42,138 nucleotides of DNA from an uncultured Methylocystaceae bacterium (GCA_903870245.1 CAIQCB010000016.1:1-42138), one strand, 5' to 3'. Shown: positions 26,104 to 36,799, numbered from the stretch's first letter. Numbers and translations are program-made. The notes: a model not told the origin generated them from the sequence alone.

Positions 26104-26598
26104 CTATTTATCGCGCCCTTGAAGGGCGCGTTGCAGGGCCTCGACGGAAGCGGGCGGCGCAAAAGCCGACACATCGCCGCCGAGCGCCGAGATTTGTCTC
26201 ACCAGCGTGCCGCTGATGTGGCGTAGCCCCGGCGCAGCAGGCAGAAAGATCGTTTTAATCTCCGGCTCCATGGCGCCGTTCATGCCCGCCATCTGCATCT
26301 CATAGTCGAAATCGGTGGCGTCGCGCAAACCGCGCAGGATGGCGCAGGCGCCGGCGGCGCGCGCCGCGGCCACTGCCAGGCCGTTGAATCCGATGACCTC
26401 TATTCTTGCCGGAAAACCGGCGCAGGCCTCTTCAATAATGCTGCGACGCGCCTCGAAGCTCAGCCACGGGGTTTTGCCCGGATGGACGCCTATGGCGACA
26501 ACCACCCGGTCGAACAGCGCAGCGCCCTGACGGATTACGTCAAGGTGCCCATTGGTCAGTGGATCAAAGGTGCCTGAATACAGGGCGGAGCGGGTCAT
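26104..26598 (-). CDS. coaD: Phosphopantetheine adenylyltransferase
   Basis: Joins 4'-phosphopantetheine and ATP to dephospho-CoA, the penultimate step of coenzyme A synthesis; cytosolic hexamer. The 164 residues begin [20 protein letters not shown] with the nucleotidyltransferase T/HxGH motif. [19 protein letters not shown] and the C-terminal [19 protein letters not shown] (the ISSTxVR motif, with Gly for the second Ser) follow. The length is exactly that of the family. It is first in the coaD-cyclophilin-cyclophilin run and divergent from yejA. Confidence 0.96.
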   Translation of the reverse strand: MTRSALYSGTFDPLTNGHLDVIRQGAALFDRVVVAIGVHPGKTPWLSFEARRSIIEEACAGFPARIEVIGFNGLAVAAARAAGACAILRGLRDATDFDYEMQMAGMNGAMEPEIKTIFLPAAPGLRHISGTLVRQISALGGDVSAFAPPASVEALQRALQGRDK

Positions 26599-26829
26599 TC
26601 GGCACCTATAGGCGATTTCGTCCGCCGCTCATACCCGGCGGCAAAATCTGTGTCTGGCAACGGCGCTCGTGCGCGCTTGTCGACGAAGAAGAGGCGCGTC
26701 ATTGGATCGATTTGGGGAGAATGAGATAATAATTGCAAGCGCCTCGCCAAAATCCGACATAATCGTGGCAAACAGTCGACTTGGAACGAATCGTCAGGGT
26801 AGACCCTGCATCGGACGACCGGAGAGAAT

Positions 26830-28719
26830 TTGGCCGATTTCATGCTTCCATTGACGCGCCGGCGTCTTTTGCACGCCGGCATGATTGGGGCCGCAGCCGG
26901 TTTCGCCTCCCCGGCGCCGGGAAAGGCCGTCGCCTCGCCGATCGCAAGGGCGCCAGCGCCCGGCGAAATCGAAAGCCATGGCCTCTCAACGTTCGGCGAC
27001 CTCGCCGAGTCTCCCGATTTCAAGCATTTTGGCTATGTGAACCCGAATGCGCCGAAGGGGGGGACCCTGGCGCTTTCTCCGCCAAGTCCAACCTTCGACA
27101 CTTTCAACGCCTATGTTTTGCGCGGCAATCCGGCGACTGGGATGTCGCTCGTCTTCGACACGCTGATGAACCAAAGTCTCGACGAGCGTGACGCCTATTA
27201 TGGCCTTGTGGCCCGCAAGGTGCGGATTTCCTCCGACAAACTAACCTACACCTTCTTCCTGCGGCCAGAGGCGCGGTTTCACGACGGCACGCCGCTGACC
27301 GCGAGCGACGCGGCTTTCTCGCTCAATATCCTGAAAGCAAAAGGCCATCCTGTCATCAGCCAGATGCTGCGCGATCTCGTGAGCGCAGAGGCGGTCGCCG
27401 ACGATGTGCTGATCTGTCGTTTTGCGCCCGGACGTTCTCGCGATCTGCCGCTGACAGTGGCCAACCAGCCGATATTCTCCCGCGCCTTTTACGAGAAGCG
27501 CGATTTCGAGGCGACAACGCTTGAGCCGCCGCTCGGCTCCGGACCCTACAAGGTCGAAACTTTCGACCAGGGTCATTTCATCGCCTTCAGCCGCGTCAAG
27601 GACTACTGGGCGAAGGATTTGCCGATCGCCATCGGTCAGGGCAATTTTGACATGATACGCTTCGAGTATTTTGGCGACAGCCAGGTCGCCTTCGAGGCCT
27701 TCAAGGCCGGCGCCTTCACCGAGCGCGAGGAGAACATCGCCCGCGTCTGGGCCACCGGCTACGAATTTCCCGCCGCCCGCGACGGTCGCGTCAAACGCGC
27801 CATCGCTCCCAACAACAATATCCCGAGCATTCAGGGCTGGGTCTTCAATACCCGTCGCAAGATATTCAGAGACCCCCGCATCCGCGAGGCGATTGGCTAC
27901 GCCTTCGATTTCGAATGGACGAGCCGCAATCTCATGTACGACGCCTACAGGCGGATATCTTCCTATTTCGAAAACTCGGAACTGGCGGCCAAGGGCTTGC
28001 CAAGCGATGCAGAAAAAGCCCTGCTCGATCCCTGGCGGGATCAGCTGCCGCCTGATGTGTTTGGCGAACCCTACATGTCGCCGGTCTCGGACGGCTCGGG
28101 TCAGGACCGCATCCAGCTGAAAAAAGCCAACGATCTGCTCACCGCAGCCGGCTGTCAGCGCCGCGATGGCCAGCTTTTTCTCCCGGATGGCGCGCCGCTG
28201 TCCTTCGAGTTTCTTGACAACTCGAACACCTTCGAGCGGCACACCCAACCCTTCATCAAAAATCTGAAATTGCTCGGAGTCAGCGCGCATATGCGCGTTG
28301 TTGACGCGGCGCAATACAAGAAACGTCTGGAAGACTTCGATTTCGACGTCGTTCATGACGTCCTGATCATGGCCTGGAGCCCCGGCGAGGAACTGCGCGC
28401 CTATTTCGACTCCAGCACCGCTGATGTGAATGGAACCCGCAATCTCCCTGGCATTCGTCATCCGGCGATTGACGCGCTGGTCGACAGGGCCCTTAAGGCC
28501 AAGACGCGGGAGGAGCTTGTCGCCTGTTGCCGGGCGCTCGACAGGGTGCTGCGGAGCCAGCATTACTGGGTGCCGCACTGGTATAACCCGGTGCATCGCT
28601 ACGCCTACTGGGATCTTTTCGGTCAACCGGAGCATATGCCGAAATTCGACACCGGCGTATTGTGGACGTGGTGGTGGGACGAGGCGAAAGCCAAAAAGAT
28701 CAACTTTACAGGACGCTGA
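26830..28719 (+). CDS. yejA: Oligopeptide ABC transporter, periplasmic binding protein YejA
   Basis: The substrate-binding component of the YejABEF importer, which takes up oligopeptides and, in enterobacteria, the peptide-nucleotide antibiotic microcin C. A 629-residue SBP_bac_5 protein with a twin-arginine-like signal [20 protein letters not shown] and cleavage near [56 protein letters not shown] and the C-terminal [19 protein letters not shown] are YejA-typical. GGAGAG is correctly spaced for a TTG start at 26830; an ATG at 26842, just before the TRRR motif, is the alternative. yejB follows after 17 bases. Confidence 0.94.
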   Translation: MADFMLPLTRRRLLHAGMIGAAAGFASPAPGKAVASPIARAPAPGEIESHGLSTFGDLAESPDFKHFGYVNPNAPKGGTLALSPPSPTFDTFNAYVLRGNPATGMSLVFDTLMNQSLDERDAYYGLVARKVRISSDKLTYTFFLRPEARFHDGTPLTASDAAFSLNILKAKGHPVISQMLRDLVSAEAVADDVLICRFAPGRSRDLPLTVANQPIFSRAFYEKRDFEATTLEPPLGSGPYKVETFDQGHFIAFSRVKDYWAKDLPIAIGQGNFDMIRFEYFGDSQVAFEAFKAGAFTEREENIARVWATGYEFPAARDGRVKRAIAPNNNIPSIQGWVFNTRRKIFRDPRIREAIGYAFDFEWTSRNLMYDAYRRISSYFENSELAAKGLPSDAEKALLDPWRDQLPPDVFGEPYMSPVSDGSGQDRIQLKKANDLLTAAGCQRRDGQLFLPDGAPLSFEFLDNSNTFERHTQPFIKNLKLLGVSAHMRVVDAAQYKKRLEDFDFDVVHDVLIMAWSPGEELRAYFDSSTADVNGTRNLPGIRHPAIDALVDRALKAKTREELVACCRALDRVLRSQHYWVPHWYNPVHRYAYWDLFGQPEHMPKFDTGVLWTWWWDEAKAKKINFTGR

Positions 28720-28736
28720 CAACAGGACGCCGACAT

Positions 28737-29849
28737 ATGGGAGCCTATATCGCCCGCCGATTATTGCTGATGATCCCAACGATCCTCGGCATCATGCTCA
28801 TCTCATTTGTCATCGTGCAATTTGCGCCGGGCGGGCCAGTCGAGAGGATCATCGCGCAATTGCAGGGGTTCGATGTTGGCGCGTCGGGTCGCTTCTCGGG
28901 CGGCGGCGGCGACGTGGGTCAGGGGGCGGCGAGCCAAACCGGGCCGATCGCGGCCGAAACCGCCACAAGGTATCGCGGCGCGCAGGGGCTCGATCCGAAG
29001 TTCATCGCTGAACTGGAAAAACAATTTGGTTTCGACAAGCCGGCATGGGAACGCTTCCTGCTGATGATCAAGAACTACGCCATGTTCGATTTCGGCAAGA
29101 GCTACTTTCGGGATGAAAGCGTATTGACTTTGATTTCCGAACGTCTTCCCGTCTCTATGTCGCTAGGTTTGTGGATGACGCTCATCTCCTACTCGATCTC
29201 GATACCGCTCGGCATCGCCAAGGCGGTCCGGGATGGCGAGAGGTTCGACCTCTGGACCTCCAATCTGATCATCATCGGCTATGCGATCCCGAGCTTCCTG
29301 TTCGCCATGCTACTGATCGTGCTCTTCGCCGGCGGCTCTTTCTGGCAAATTTTTCCGCTGCGCGGGCTGACCTCGGATAATTTCGATCAGCTCTCGTTGT
29401 TCGGCAAGATTCTGGATTATCTCTGGCATATCGTCCTTCCGGTGAGCGCCTTGACCCTCGGGGCCTTCGCCACACAAACCTTCCTGACCAAAAACTCCTT
29501 TCTTGACGAGATCCGTAAACAATATGTCCAGACAGCGCGCATGAAGGGACTTACCGAGCGCCGTGTTCTCTATGGCCACGTGTTTCGCAACGCCATGCTC
29601 ATCGTCATCGCCGGCTTTCCCGGCGCTTTTGTCCACGCCTTTTTCACCGGTTCAGTGCTGATCGAAACGATCTTCTCGCTCGACGGCCTCGGCTATCTGT
29701 CGTTCGAAAGCATCGTCAATCGCGACTATCCGGTCGTATTTGCAAGCCTGTATATTTTTGCTTTGCTCGGCCTGGTGGTGAATTTGATCTCAGACCTCAC
29801 CTACACCTGGATCGATCCCCGCATCGATTTCGAAACCAGGGAGGTTTGA
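28737..29849 (+). CDS. yejB: Oligopeptide ABC transporter permease YejB
   Basis: A 370-residue inner-membrane permease. It starts [20 protein letters not shown] and has about six membrane segments. Between helices 1 and 2 is the YejB-specific Gly-rich periplasmic insert (about residues 46-85, with [18 protein letters not shown]). The BPD permease EAA-like loop [20 protein letters not shown] lies near residue 265. It pairs with YejE to form the channel. YejE starts 2 bases after its stop, so they are translationally linked. Confidence 0.95.
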   Translation: MGAYIARRLLLMIPTILGIMLISFVIVQFAPGGPVERIIAQLQGFDVGASGRFSGGGGDVGQGAASQTGPIAAETATRYRGAQGLDPKFIAELEKQFGFDKPAWERFLLMIKNYAMFDFGKSYFRDESVLTLISERLPVSMSLGLWMTLISYSISIPLGIAKAVRDGERFDLWTSNLIIIGYAIPSFLFAMLLIVLFAGGSFWQIFPLRGLTSDNFDQLSLFGKILDYLWHIVLPVSALTLGAFATQTFLTKNSFLDEIRKQYVQTARMKGLTERRVLYGHVFRNAMLIVIAGFPGAFVHAFFTGSVLIETIFSLDGLGYLSFESIVNRDYPVVFASLYIFALLGLVVNLISDLTYTWIDPRIDFETREV

Positions 29850-29851
29850 CG

Positions 29852-31018
29852 ATGGACGTCATCACTCACGGCGCGGCCCCGCTTGCGCCGCCCATTTCGC
29901 GTAGCGGATGGCTACAGTTGACGCCTCTCGACCGCAGACGTCTCGTCAATTTCAAGGCGAACCGTCGCGGCTACTTGTCCTTTTGGCTTTTCACGATCCT
30001 TTTCGTCATGTCGCTGCTATCGAATATCCTCGCCAACGATCGCCCCATACTTGCCTGGTACAAGGGCGAACTGCTGTTTCCAGCCTTCGTCAATTATCCC
30101 GAGGAGAAATTCGGCGGTTTCCTGGCCCGAACCGACTACCGCGATCCTGTGATTGAGAGCGAGATCAACACGCATGGCTGGATGGTCTGGCCGCCCGTGC
30201 ACTTCTCCTATGATACCCATAATCTGGCGCTCCCCACACCGGCGCCCTCCCCCCCGACATGGATGCTCAGCAAGTCGCAATGCGAGATCGCCGCGGCGAA
30301 AACGCTGCGTCCGGGCCAAACAAACCATGGCTGCGCCGACATTGAATGGAACTGGCTCGGCACCGACGATCAGGGCCGCGATGTCGTTGCAAGATTGCTT
30401 TATGGTTTCCGTATCTCGGTGCTCTTCGGCCTGATCCTCGCGACAATCTCTTCGATCGTCGGCGTCGCCGCTGGCGCCGTGCAGGGATTCTTCGGCGGAC
30501 GCGTCGATCTTGTGCTGCAGCGTTTCATCGAAATCTGGTCATCCCTGCCGCAGCTATACCTGTTGATCATCATCTCTTCCTTTCTGACACCAGGTTTTTT
30601 CGTGCTGCTCGGCATACTTCTGCTTTTCTCATGGGTCTCGCTCGTGCATGTGGTGCGGGCGGAATTTCTGCGGGCGCGAAATTTCGAATATGTCAACGCT
30701 GCGCGTGCGCTGGGACTTAGTAATTTTCGCATCATTACGCGACACCTCCTGCCTAACGCGACAGTCGCGACCCTGACCTTCCTTCCCTTTATTCTCAATT
30801 CGTCCATCACCACCCTGACCTCGCTTGATTTTCTAGGCTTCGGCCTGCCGCCGGGCTCGCCCTCGCTTGGAGAAATACTCTTGCAGGGCAAGTCTAACCT
30901 TCAGGCTCCATGGCTCGGGCTGACCGGCTTCATCATCATCGCGCTGATGCTCTCACTGCTTGTCTTCATCGGTGAAGCGGTCCGCGACGCTTTCGATCCG
31001 AGAAAGAATTTCGGATGA
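29852..31018 (+). CDS. yejE: Oligopeptide ABC transporter permease YejE
   Basis: A 388-residue permease. DRRRLVNFKANRRGYLSFWL begins the first membrane segment. The large periplasmic domain (about 55-165) contains VNYPEEKFGGF and NTHGWMVWPP, and NWLGTDDQGRDVVARLLYGF follows. The last five helices carry the EAA loop NFEYVNAARALGLSNFRIIT and GFGLPPGSPSLGEIL. GGGAGG seven bases before the ATG at 29852 defines the start. Its stop overlaps the yejF start (ATGA). Confidence 0.95.
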   Translation: MDVITHGAAPLAPPISRSGWLQLTPLDRRRLVNFKANRRGYLSFWLFTILFVMSLLSNILANDRPILAWYKGELLFPAFVNYPEEKFGGFLARTDYRDPVIESEINTHGWMVWPPVHFSYDTHNLALPTPAPSPPTWMLSKSQCEIAAAKTLRPGQTNHGCADIEWNWLGTDDQGRDVVARLLYGFRISVLFGLILATISSIVGVAAGAVQGFFGGRVDLVLQRFIEIWSSLPQLYLLIIISSFLTPGFFVLLGILLLFSWVSLVHVVRAEFLRARNFEYVNAARALGLSNFRIITRHLLPNATVATLTFLPFILNSSITTLTSLDFLGFGLPPGSPSLGEILLQGKSNLQAPWLGLTGFIIIALMLSLLVFIGEAVRDAFDPRKNFG

Positions 31019-32637
31019 CGGATATGACGGACGCACCACTCCTCGACGTTCGCGATCTAAGCGTCGCCTTTCGGCAAGGCGGCCGCGAGACGCGCGCCGT
31101 CGATCAGGTCTCTTTCTCGGTCGCGCGGGGCAAGACTCTGGCTCTTGTCGGGGAGTCCGGCTCCGGAAAATCTATCAGCGCGCTGTCCATCGTCCGCCTG
31201 CTGCCGCCCGGCGCACAGGTCAGCGGTGAGGCTCGGTTCGACGGCAGAAATATGCTCACCGTAGATGATGCAACGCTCCGCTCTGTGCGTGGCGCCCGCA
31301 TCACTATGGTTTTTCAGGAGCCGATGACCTCGCTCAACCCGCTCCAGACGATCGAAAGACAGATCGCGGAAATTCTCGAACTGCATGGCTTGAGCGACGC
31401 CAACGCCCGAAGAAGCCGCGTCGTCGAACTGTTGACGGAAGTCGGCATTCCTAATCCTTCAGCCCGGCTCGGAGCCTATCCGCACCAGCTCTCCGGCGGT
31501 CAGCGCCAGCGCGTGATGATCGCCATGGCGCTCGCCAACAAGCCCGATCTTCTGATCGCTGACGAGCCGACGACCGCGCTTGACGTCACGGTTCAGGCCC
31601 AAATCCTCGCCCTGCTGGAGCGTTTGCAACAGACCTATGGCATGGCGATGCTGTTCATCACTCATGATCTGGGACTGGTGCGCCGCTTCGCCGATACAGT
31701 CTGCGTCATGCAAAAAGGCAAGGTCATTGAAACCGGAGAGGTCGAGACCGTATTTTCGGCTCCCCGCCATCCCTACACCCGCGCGTTACTCTCCGCTGAG
31801 CCGAAGGGCGATCCAATCGTCAGCGACGACGCTGCGCCGGTAGTCGTTTCAGCCGATAATCTACGGGTCTGGTTTCCGATCAAAGCCGGCTTTATGCGTC
31901 GCACAGTCGATCATGTGAAAGCGGTTGACGGGGTCTCGCTCATCATCAGAGAGGGGGCGACGGTGGGCGTCGTCGGCGAATCCGGTTCCGGGAAAACCAC
32001 GCTGGCGCTGGCGCTTTTGCGTCTCATTCGTTCGGAAGGTCCGATTGTTTTCCTCGGCGACCGCATCGACGGCAAGAGTGTCGCCGAGATGCGCCCGCTG
32101 CGACGCGATATGCAAATCGTGTTTCAGGACCCTTATGGTTCGCTGTCGCCGCGCATGTCGGTGGCCGAGATTGTCGCCGAGGGCCTCACTGTCCAGCGTC
32201 CCGAACTCACGCTGAACGAACGTCGCGAGATCGTCGCGCAGGCGTTGACGGAAACGGGCCTCGATCCCGCAACCATGGATCGCTATCCGCATGAATTTTC
32301 CGGCGGCCAGCGACAGCGCATCGCCATTGCCCGCGCCATCGTGCTGGAGCCAAAATTCGTGGTTCTTGACGAGCCGACCTCGGCGCTCGACATGTCCGTT
32401 CAGGCGCAGATCATTGACCTTCTCCGCGATTTGCAACGCCGTCGCGCCCTGGCCTATCTCTTCATCAGTCACGATCTGCGCGTGGTGAAGGCGCTGGCGG
32501 CGCATCTTATCGTCATGCGACATGGCAAGGTCGTGGAGGAAGGTCCCGCAACGCAGGTTTTTGATCATCCTCAACAAGAATATACCCGCGCGCTCTTCGC
32601 CGCCGCCTTTCGCAATCAGGTCGAGTCTCTCTCGTGA
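31015..32637 (+). CDS. yejF: Oligopeptide ABC transporter, fused double ATPase YejF
   Basis: A 540-residue protein with two ABC ATPase domains that power uptake through YejBE. NBD1: Walker A GESGSGKS (46-53), signature LSGGQRQR, Walker [16 protein letters not shown]2: [34 protein letters not shown]. Each has the oligopeptide-type C-terminal HPYTRAL or QEYTRAL segment. Start ATG at 31015 within the ATGA overlap; an alternative ATG lies three codons on. Its stop in turn overlaps the next gene (GTGA). Confidence 0.96.
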   Translation: MTDMTDAPLLDVRDLSVAFRQGGRETRAVDQVSFSVARGKTLALVGESGSGKSISALSIVRLLPPGAQVSGEARFDGRNMLTVDDATLRSVRGARITMVFQEPMTSLNPLQTIERQIAEILELHGLSDANARRSRVVELLTEVGIPNPSARLGAYPHQLSGGQRQRVMIAMALANKPDLLIADEPTTALDVTVQAQILALLERLQQTYGMAMLFITHDLGLVRRFADTVCVMQKGKVIETGEVETVFSAPRHPYTRALLSAEPKGDPIVSDDAAPVVVSADNLRVWFPIKAGFMRRTVDHVKAVDGVSLIIREGATVGVVGESGSGKTTLALALLRLIRSEGPIVFLGDRIDGKSVAEMRPLRRDMQIVFQDPYGSLSPRMSVAEIVAEGLTVQRPELTLNERREIVAQALTETGLDPATMDRYPHEFSGGQRQRIAIARAIVLEPKFVVLDEPTSALDMSVQAQIIDLLRDLQRRRALAYLFISHDLRVVKALAAHLIVMRHGKVVEEGPATQVFDHPQQEYTRALFAAAFRNQVESLS

Positions 32638-33431
32638 ACGAAGCCGCTCGCCAATCGGCGACGATCATCGGCGCGCGGTGTCCTTTTTCCCAAATTGATC
32701 TCGCTATCATTTTCGACGACGATCTCTGCGGGCTCGTCGAGATCATGGCTGTTAACGATCGTATCGCTTATGGCGAGCTGCCGGGATTTCCGATTGGCGC
32801 CGGCGTCGAAAACGGAGTCGTCGTGATCGGCGAGATTGATGAAGCCCCGGTTCTGATGCTTCAGGGCGTCGCCACCTTTTATGAAACCGGCGATCCGGGC
32901 CTGATGTCCGGGCCGATGGAGACACTCTCCCTGCTCGGCGTCAGCGCGGTATTGATGATCGGCCCGGGGCATTCAGTGAATCCTGAGCTGCAATCAGGAA
33001 ATTTTGTCGTCATCGCAGATCATATCAACATAACGGGGTTCGATCCTCTGATCGGACAAGCCGACGGCGTTCTCGATTTGACCGAGGCTTACGACAAACG
33101 TCTGATGCGACGTCTCAAATTTGCCGCAACCACCGCCGTCATGCCCATGATCGAAGGGGTTATGATGTGGTTTTCAGGCCCAACCTACCAAACGCCCGCC
33201 GAAGCGCGCATGGCGCGCAAGCTAGGCGCGGATGTGATCGGCTGGACCATCGCGCCGGAAGCGATCCTGGCGCGCAGATGTGGTTTGCCATTCGCGGGGA
33301 TCACGCTGGTGACGTCCTTTGCGTCAGGCTACGCCGGAGGCAAACCATCGCTCGAACAGACGTCGACCGCACTGGCCGCAAATATTGGCGCGCTCAAACG
33401 GTTGTTAAAAGCTTTCGTTCGCGCAGGTTAG
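32634..33431 (+). CDS. Purine nucleoside phosphorylase homologue with degenerate active site
   Basis: 265 residues that align along their length with trimeric PNP: YGELPGFP, LMLQG, VNPELQSGNFVVIADHINIT, EAYDKRLMRR, SGPTYQTPAEARMARKLGAD, APEAILARRCGLPFAGITLV. Against human PNP as I remember it, phosphate-site Ser33, Arg84, His86 become Ala14, Val79, Thr81, and Ser220 becomes Thr205. Purine-site Glu201 and Asn243 become Gln186 and Ser228, and Met219 becomes Trp204. Normal phosphorolysis of inosine/guanosine is therefore doubtful; a binding role or a different substrate is possible. The GTG start overlaps the yejF stop, so it belongs to the Yej operon. Length and reading frame are intact, arguing against a decaying gene. 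Confidence 0.85.
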   Translation: MNEAARQSATIIGARCPFSQIDLAIIFDDDLCGLVEIMAVNDRIAYGELPGFPIGAGVENGVVVIGEIDEAPVLMLQGVATFYETGDPGLMSGPMETLSLLGVSAVLMIGPGHSVNPELQSGNFVVIADHINITGFDPLIGQADGVLDLTEAYDKRLMRRLKFAATTAVMPMIEGVMMWFSGPTYQTPAEARMARKLGADVIGWTIAPEAILARRCGLPFAGITLVTSFASGYAGGKPSLEQTSTALAANIGALKRLLKAFVRAG

Positions 33432-33542
33432 GCGTTTACCGCTCTGATTGAAGCAGTAAGCGACTCTGTCCTTATGTTTTTTGGCGCTTTCTTTCCGTGA
33501 AGCGATTTGCGCGATGGCGGAAAGCGCTCTCAACGTCAACGC

Positions 33543-34403
33543 CTAACCGCGGCAGGATGGCAATCGCCGGAGGCCAATGATATCGCCCGCGCCCGCCGCG
33601 AGATTGCGCTCCCGCACCTGCGCCAGCGGTTCGCTTGAGACGAGCATGTGAGTTCCATTGGCGTGCAAGAGCGTATCGGCGTCGCGCATAATCCCGACAT
33701 GACCTTTCCAGAAAACCAGATCGCCGCGTCGAAGCGGCGCCTCCAACGCGAGGGCGTCGCCAAGTCCTGCAGCCTGCATGTCACTGTCTCTCGGGGCGTT
33801 GAAGCCGGTGGCGAGCAGCGAGACTTGCACCAGACCGGAGCAATCGACGCCCAGTGAGGATTTGCCGCCCCATAGATAAGGGGCGCCGATTAGCGTTTCC
33901 GCCACGGAGACGAAATCCGTCGCCAGTTTATCCAGCGGCGCAAGATGCGCGCGCCACATGAAACCCTGCTCCGGCGTCACCAGAAAATCGTCGCGCTCTT
34001 CGATGATCGTGATATCGCCGCCCAGGGGCGCTGCTGCGATTGGCGGCAACTTTATGCTGGGCCCGGGATAGATAAACGTGCGCGCTACCGCGACGCGATG
34101 CGTCGGCGGATCGTTGCGGCTCCACAACGCATTCAGCGCAACCCAGCCGACATAATTGTCGCGCGCCGCCTGAACCCAGCCCCAGCCTTCCTCCTCGTCG
34201 TAGAGAGTGACGCGTTCGCCGTAAAGAAGCTGGGTATCGACCGCGCAGTCCGGACGCGGCTCGCGTCGCATATCGATCACGCCCTCGCGAACCTGAAAGA
34301 TTGCGCCCTCGACATAACGCGGCGCGGCGATACGATCCCTGAGATGAGCGGCGGCGAGATCGGGACGCGCCGGCGTCACGCGACGATCGTAGGTATCGCT
34401 CAT
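33543..34403 (-). CDS. NlpC/P60 cysteine peptidase with SH3-like domains
   Basis: A 286-residue protein. SH3-like domains in the N-half (about residues 30-150; LLYGERVTLYDEEEGWGWVQ, DNYVGWVALNAL) lead to the NlpC/P60 catalytic domain: nucleophile Cys in SSLGVDCSGLVQ, first His in FWKGHVGIMRD, and a third polar His in LLHANGTHM. Such enzymes cut gamma-D-Glu to diamino-acid bonds in murein peptides. No signal peptide is seen, so it may act on imported muropeptides. Its ATG at 34403 overlaps the stop of the aminopeptidase gene upstream (ATGA), a coupling that fits peptide recycling. Confidence 0.92.
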   Translation of the reverse strand: MSDTYDRRVTPARPDLAAAHLRDRIAAPRYVEGAIFQVREGVIDMRREPRPDCAVDTQLLYGERVTLYDEEEGWGWVQAARDNYVGWVALNALWSRNDPPTHRVAVARTFIYPGPSIKLPPIAAAPLGGDITIIEERDDFLVTPEQGFMWRAHLAPLDKLATDFVSVAETLIGAPYLWGGKSSLGVDCSGLVQVSLLATGFNAPRDSDMQAAGLGDALALEAPLRRGDLVFWKGHVGIMRDADTLLHANGTHMLVSSEPLAQVRERNLAAGAGDIIGLRRLPSCRG

Positions 34404-35797
34404 GAAACGATCCCTCTCTCTTGCGCCCGTCGCTCGATCAGATCGTAGAGAAGGCGCGCCGCCTGGATTTCTCCGCCTTCGGGCCGGCCCGGTTTCGCGG
34501 ACGGCGTCCAGCAATAGCAATCGAAATGCGCCCAGCGCATTGGGTCGCCGACAAAACGGCGCAGGAACAACGCCGCGATAATGGAGCCCGCAAAGGGGCC
34601 GCTGGAAGTGCTGACAAGATCGGAAATCTTGCCATCAAGTCCCTTGTCATAGGCGTCCCAGAGCGGCAAACGCCACACCGGATCATGAACGCCGCGACCC
34701 TGAGCGGCGATGTCGTCTGCGAGCGCGTCGCATGCGGTGTAAAAGGGCGGCAGCTCCGGGCCAAGCGCAACCCGCGCAGCGCCGGTAAGCGTCGCAAAAT
34801 CGAAGAGAAGATCGGGCGCGTCCTCGCAGGCCAGCGCCAGCGCATCGGCAAGGATCAATCGACCCTCGGCGTCGGTATCGCCGATCTCGACCGAGAGCCC
34901 CTTGCGGCTGGGATAGACGTCGCCGGGTCGAAAGGCGTTGGCTGAAATCGAATTTTCAACGATCGGCAGCAACACGCGCAGCCTGACCGGCGCGCCGCCA
35001 TCCATCACCATGGACGCCAGCGCCAGCGCCACAGCCGCGCCGCCCATGTCCTTCTTCATCAACTGCATGGCGGAGGCGGGCTTGATGTCGAGACCGCCGC
35101 TGTCGAAACACACGCCCTTGCCGACCAGCGTCACCTTGAGTCCATCCTGCGGACCGTGACTGAAATCGACCAGACGGGGCGCCTGCGCGGCGGCGCGGCC
35201 CACGGCGTGGATTAGCGGAAAATTTTCGGCAAGCAGCGCATCTCCGACAATGGTGCGGCAGCTTGCGCCATATTTGGCGGCAAGGGCCTGCGCGGCTTCG
35301 GCGAGCGCCTCGGGCCCCATATCGTTGGCCGGCGTGTTGACGAGATCGCGACCGAAGGCGACCGCGCCGGCGATTCGCTCGATGCGCGCGCGGTCGACGC
35401 CCTGCGGGGCGCACAGGCGGGGCTTCACTTTTTTCGCCGGGACATAGCGCGTGAAGGAATAGGAGGAGAGCAGAAAAGCCAGGGCCGCCTGCGCCGGATC
35501 GACGACGCCGGCGCCAAATCGATAAAGCCCTGTTGGCAAGTCTGCCGCCAGCTTGCCGGCCAGCAACGAATCCCGACTTTTGGCGGCGGGGGCCTCGACT
35601 CCAAAAAAGACGCGCGGGCTAACGCCTGTTCCGCCCGGAACGATCAACACGCCGCCGGGCCGCGCCTCGAAACCGGCGGCGTCGGCGAGAGCTGCGACTT
35701 CCGCGCCGGCGGCGGCGCGCGCCTGAGGCCAACTTTCTGTATCGACGAAATCGATGGCCGTAGCCTCGGGCGACCAGTCTTCAAGCTTCGACGTCAT
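34400..35797 (-). CDS. Leucyl aminopeptidase family M17 metallopeptidase
   Basis: A 465-residue cytosolic di-metal aminopeptidase. The catalytic C-domain has VTLVGKGVCFDSGGLDIKPA with Lys and Asp ligands, MKKDMGGAA (Asp ligand) and GDTDAEGRLILADAL (Asp and Glu ligands plus the catalytic Arg). Family M17 usually reads NTDAEGR; here Asn is Asp, a mild change. The N-domain is short, as in the alphaproteobacterial group often called PepB-like. The start MTSKLEDWSPEA is the only sensible ATG. It is followed by the coupled NlpC/P60 gene, so imported cell-wall or other peptides are the likely substrates. Confidence 0.93.
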   Translation of the reverse strand: MTSKLEDWSPEATAIDFVDTESWPQARAAAGAEVAALADAAGFEARPGGVLIVPGGTGVSPRVFFGVEAPAAKSRDSLLAGKLAADLPTGLYRFGAGVVDPAQAALAFLLSSYSFTRYVPAKKVKPRLCAPQGVDRARIERIAGAVAFGRDLVNTPANDMGPEALAEAAQALAAKYGASCRTIVGDALLAENFPLIHAVGRAAAQAPRLVDFSHGPQDGLKVTLVGKGVCFDSGGLDIKPASAMQLMKKDMGGAAVALALASMVMDGGAPVRLRVLLPIVENSISANAFRPGDVYPSRKGLSVEIGDTDAEGRLILADALALACEDAPDLLFDFATLTGAARVALGPELPPFYTACDALADDIAAQGRGVHDPVWRLPLWDAYDKGLDGKISDLVSTSSGPFAGSIIAALFLRRFVGDPMRWAHFDCYCWTPSAKPGRPEGGEIQAARLLYDLIERRAQERGIVS

Positions 35798-35953
35798 GCG
35801 TCCTCGCGGTTTGCGTCACTGTGCAGGCGAATCTCGTTTCATCATAGCGCCCCCTGAGTCCACGAGGGCAACAGGGGGACCAGAAGCGGCGAACAAGGGG
35901 GGATCGGGACCTGATTTACGATTGGTTAAGCTTAAGAATTTATTGCTTAGCTT

Positions 35954-36799
35954 ATGATAGATTCGTACAAAAATGACGCATCCGGGCGCCCCCGGTCCCC
36001 TGCTGTAGCCCTCCTTATTGTCATGATTGCTGCGGGGATGGGCCTCCCATTAGGCGGCTGCAAGACGGCCCTGCCCGATATTTCAGGCGCCATGGGCGGT
36101 CTTTCGGCGCCAGTCGCGCCGCCGAAGGATGACGTCTCGCTGCGCCGTTTCACAGAAGATTGGGGACGTCGCTACGACGCCAATCGCTCCGACAAGAACA
36201 CAGCGCTGACCTACGCAAGGGGGCTTCATGCGTTAGGACAAAACGCCCAGGAGGCGGCGGTTCTGCAAGGCCTTGCCATCCAAAATCCTGAGGACATGCA
36301 GGTGCTCGCCGCCTATGGCAAAGCCCTCGCCGACGCCGGACAACTCAAGCAGGCGGAGGATATACTGTCCCGCGCCCACACGCCTGAAAGGCCGGACTGG
36401 TCGGTGCTATCAACCCAGGGCTCCATCGCCGACCAACTCGGCGATCACGATGCAGCGCGCGGCTATTACGAAACGGCGTTGAAAATCCAGCCCAACGATC
36501 CGAGGGTGCTCTCCAATCTTGGCTTATCCTACGCTTTATCGCGTCAATTGCCGAAAGCCGAGGAAACGCTGCGTTTGGCCGCCGGCCAGCCAGGGGCCGA
36601 CGAAAGGGTGCGGCAAAATCTGGCGCTGGTGCTTGGCCTCCAGGGCAAATTCGCAGAGGCGGAGGAACTCCTGCGCCGCGACCTGTCGCCCGAGGACGCC
36701 GCCGTTAACATCGCATCAATCCGCGAGATGATCGCGCAATCAGACGCCTGGCGTGACATTCAGGCCGGCGCGGCAAAGTCAGACAAGCGAGCGCGTTGA
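35954..36799 (+). CDS. TPR-repeat lipoprotein (TadD-like)
   Basis: A 281-residue protein. An uncleaved or lipoprotein-type N-terminus (AVALLIVMIAAGMGLPLGGC) has a lipobox LGGC near residue 36. About five tetratricopeptide repeats follow from residue 85 to 245, for example AAYGKALADAGQLKQAEDIL, GDHDAARGYYETALKIQPND and VLSNLGLSYALSRQLPKAEE. TadD of the Flp pilus system has the same layout, and the match is reasonable, but no other tad genes are present, so a different TPR scaffold is possible. No ribosome-binding sequence is obvious. It is transcribed away from the aminopeptidase gene. Confidence 0.8.
   Translation: MIDSYKNDASGRPRSPAVALLIVMIAAGMGLPLGGCKTALPDISGAMGGLSAPVAPPKDDVSLRRFTEDWGRRYDANRSDKNTALTYARGLHALGQNAQEAAVLQGLAIQNPEDMQVLAAYGKALADAGQLKQAEDILSRAHTPERPDWSVLSTQGSIADQLGDHDAARGYYETALKIQPNDPRVLSNLGLSYALSRQLPKAEETLRLAAGQPGADERVRQNLALVLGLQGKFAEAEELLRRDLSPEDAAVNIASIREMIAQSDAWRDIQAGAAKSDKRAR

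Noticed and set aside
27241-28779. A 512-codon open frame on minus, antisense to yejA
   Set aside because: It is the mirror frame of a GC-rich real gene, has no recognisable domain, and yejA on the plus strand is certain.
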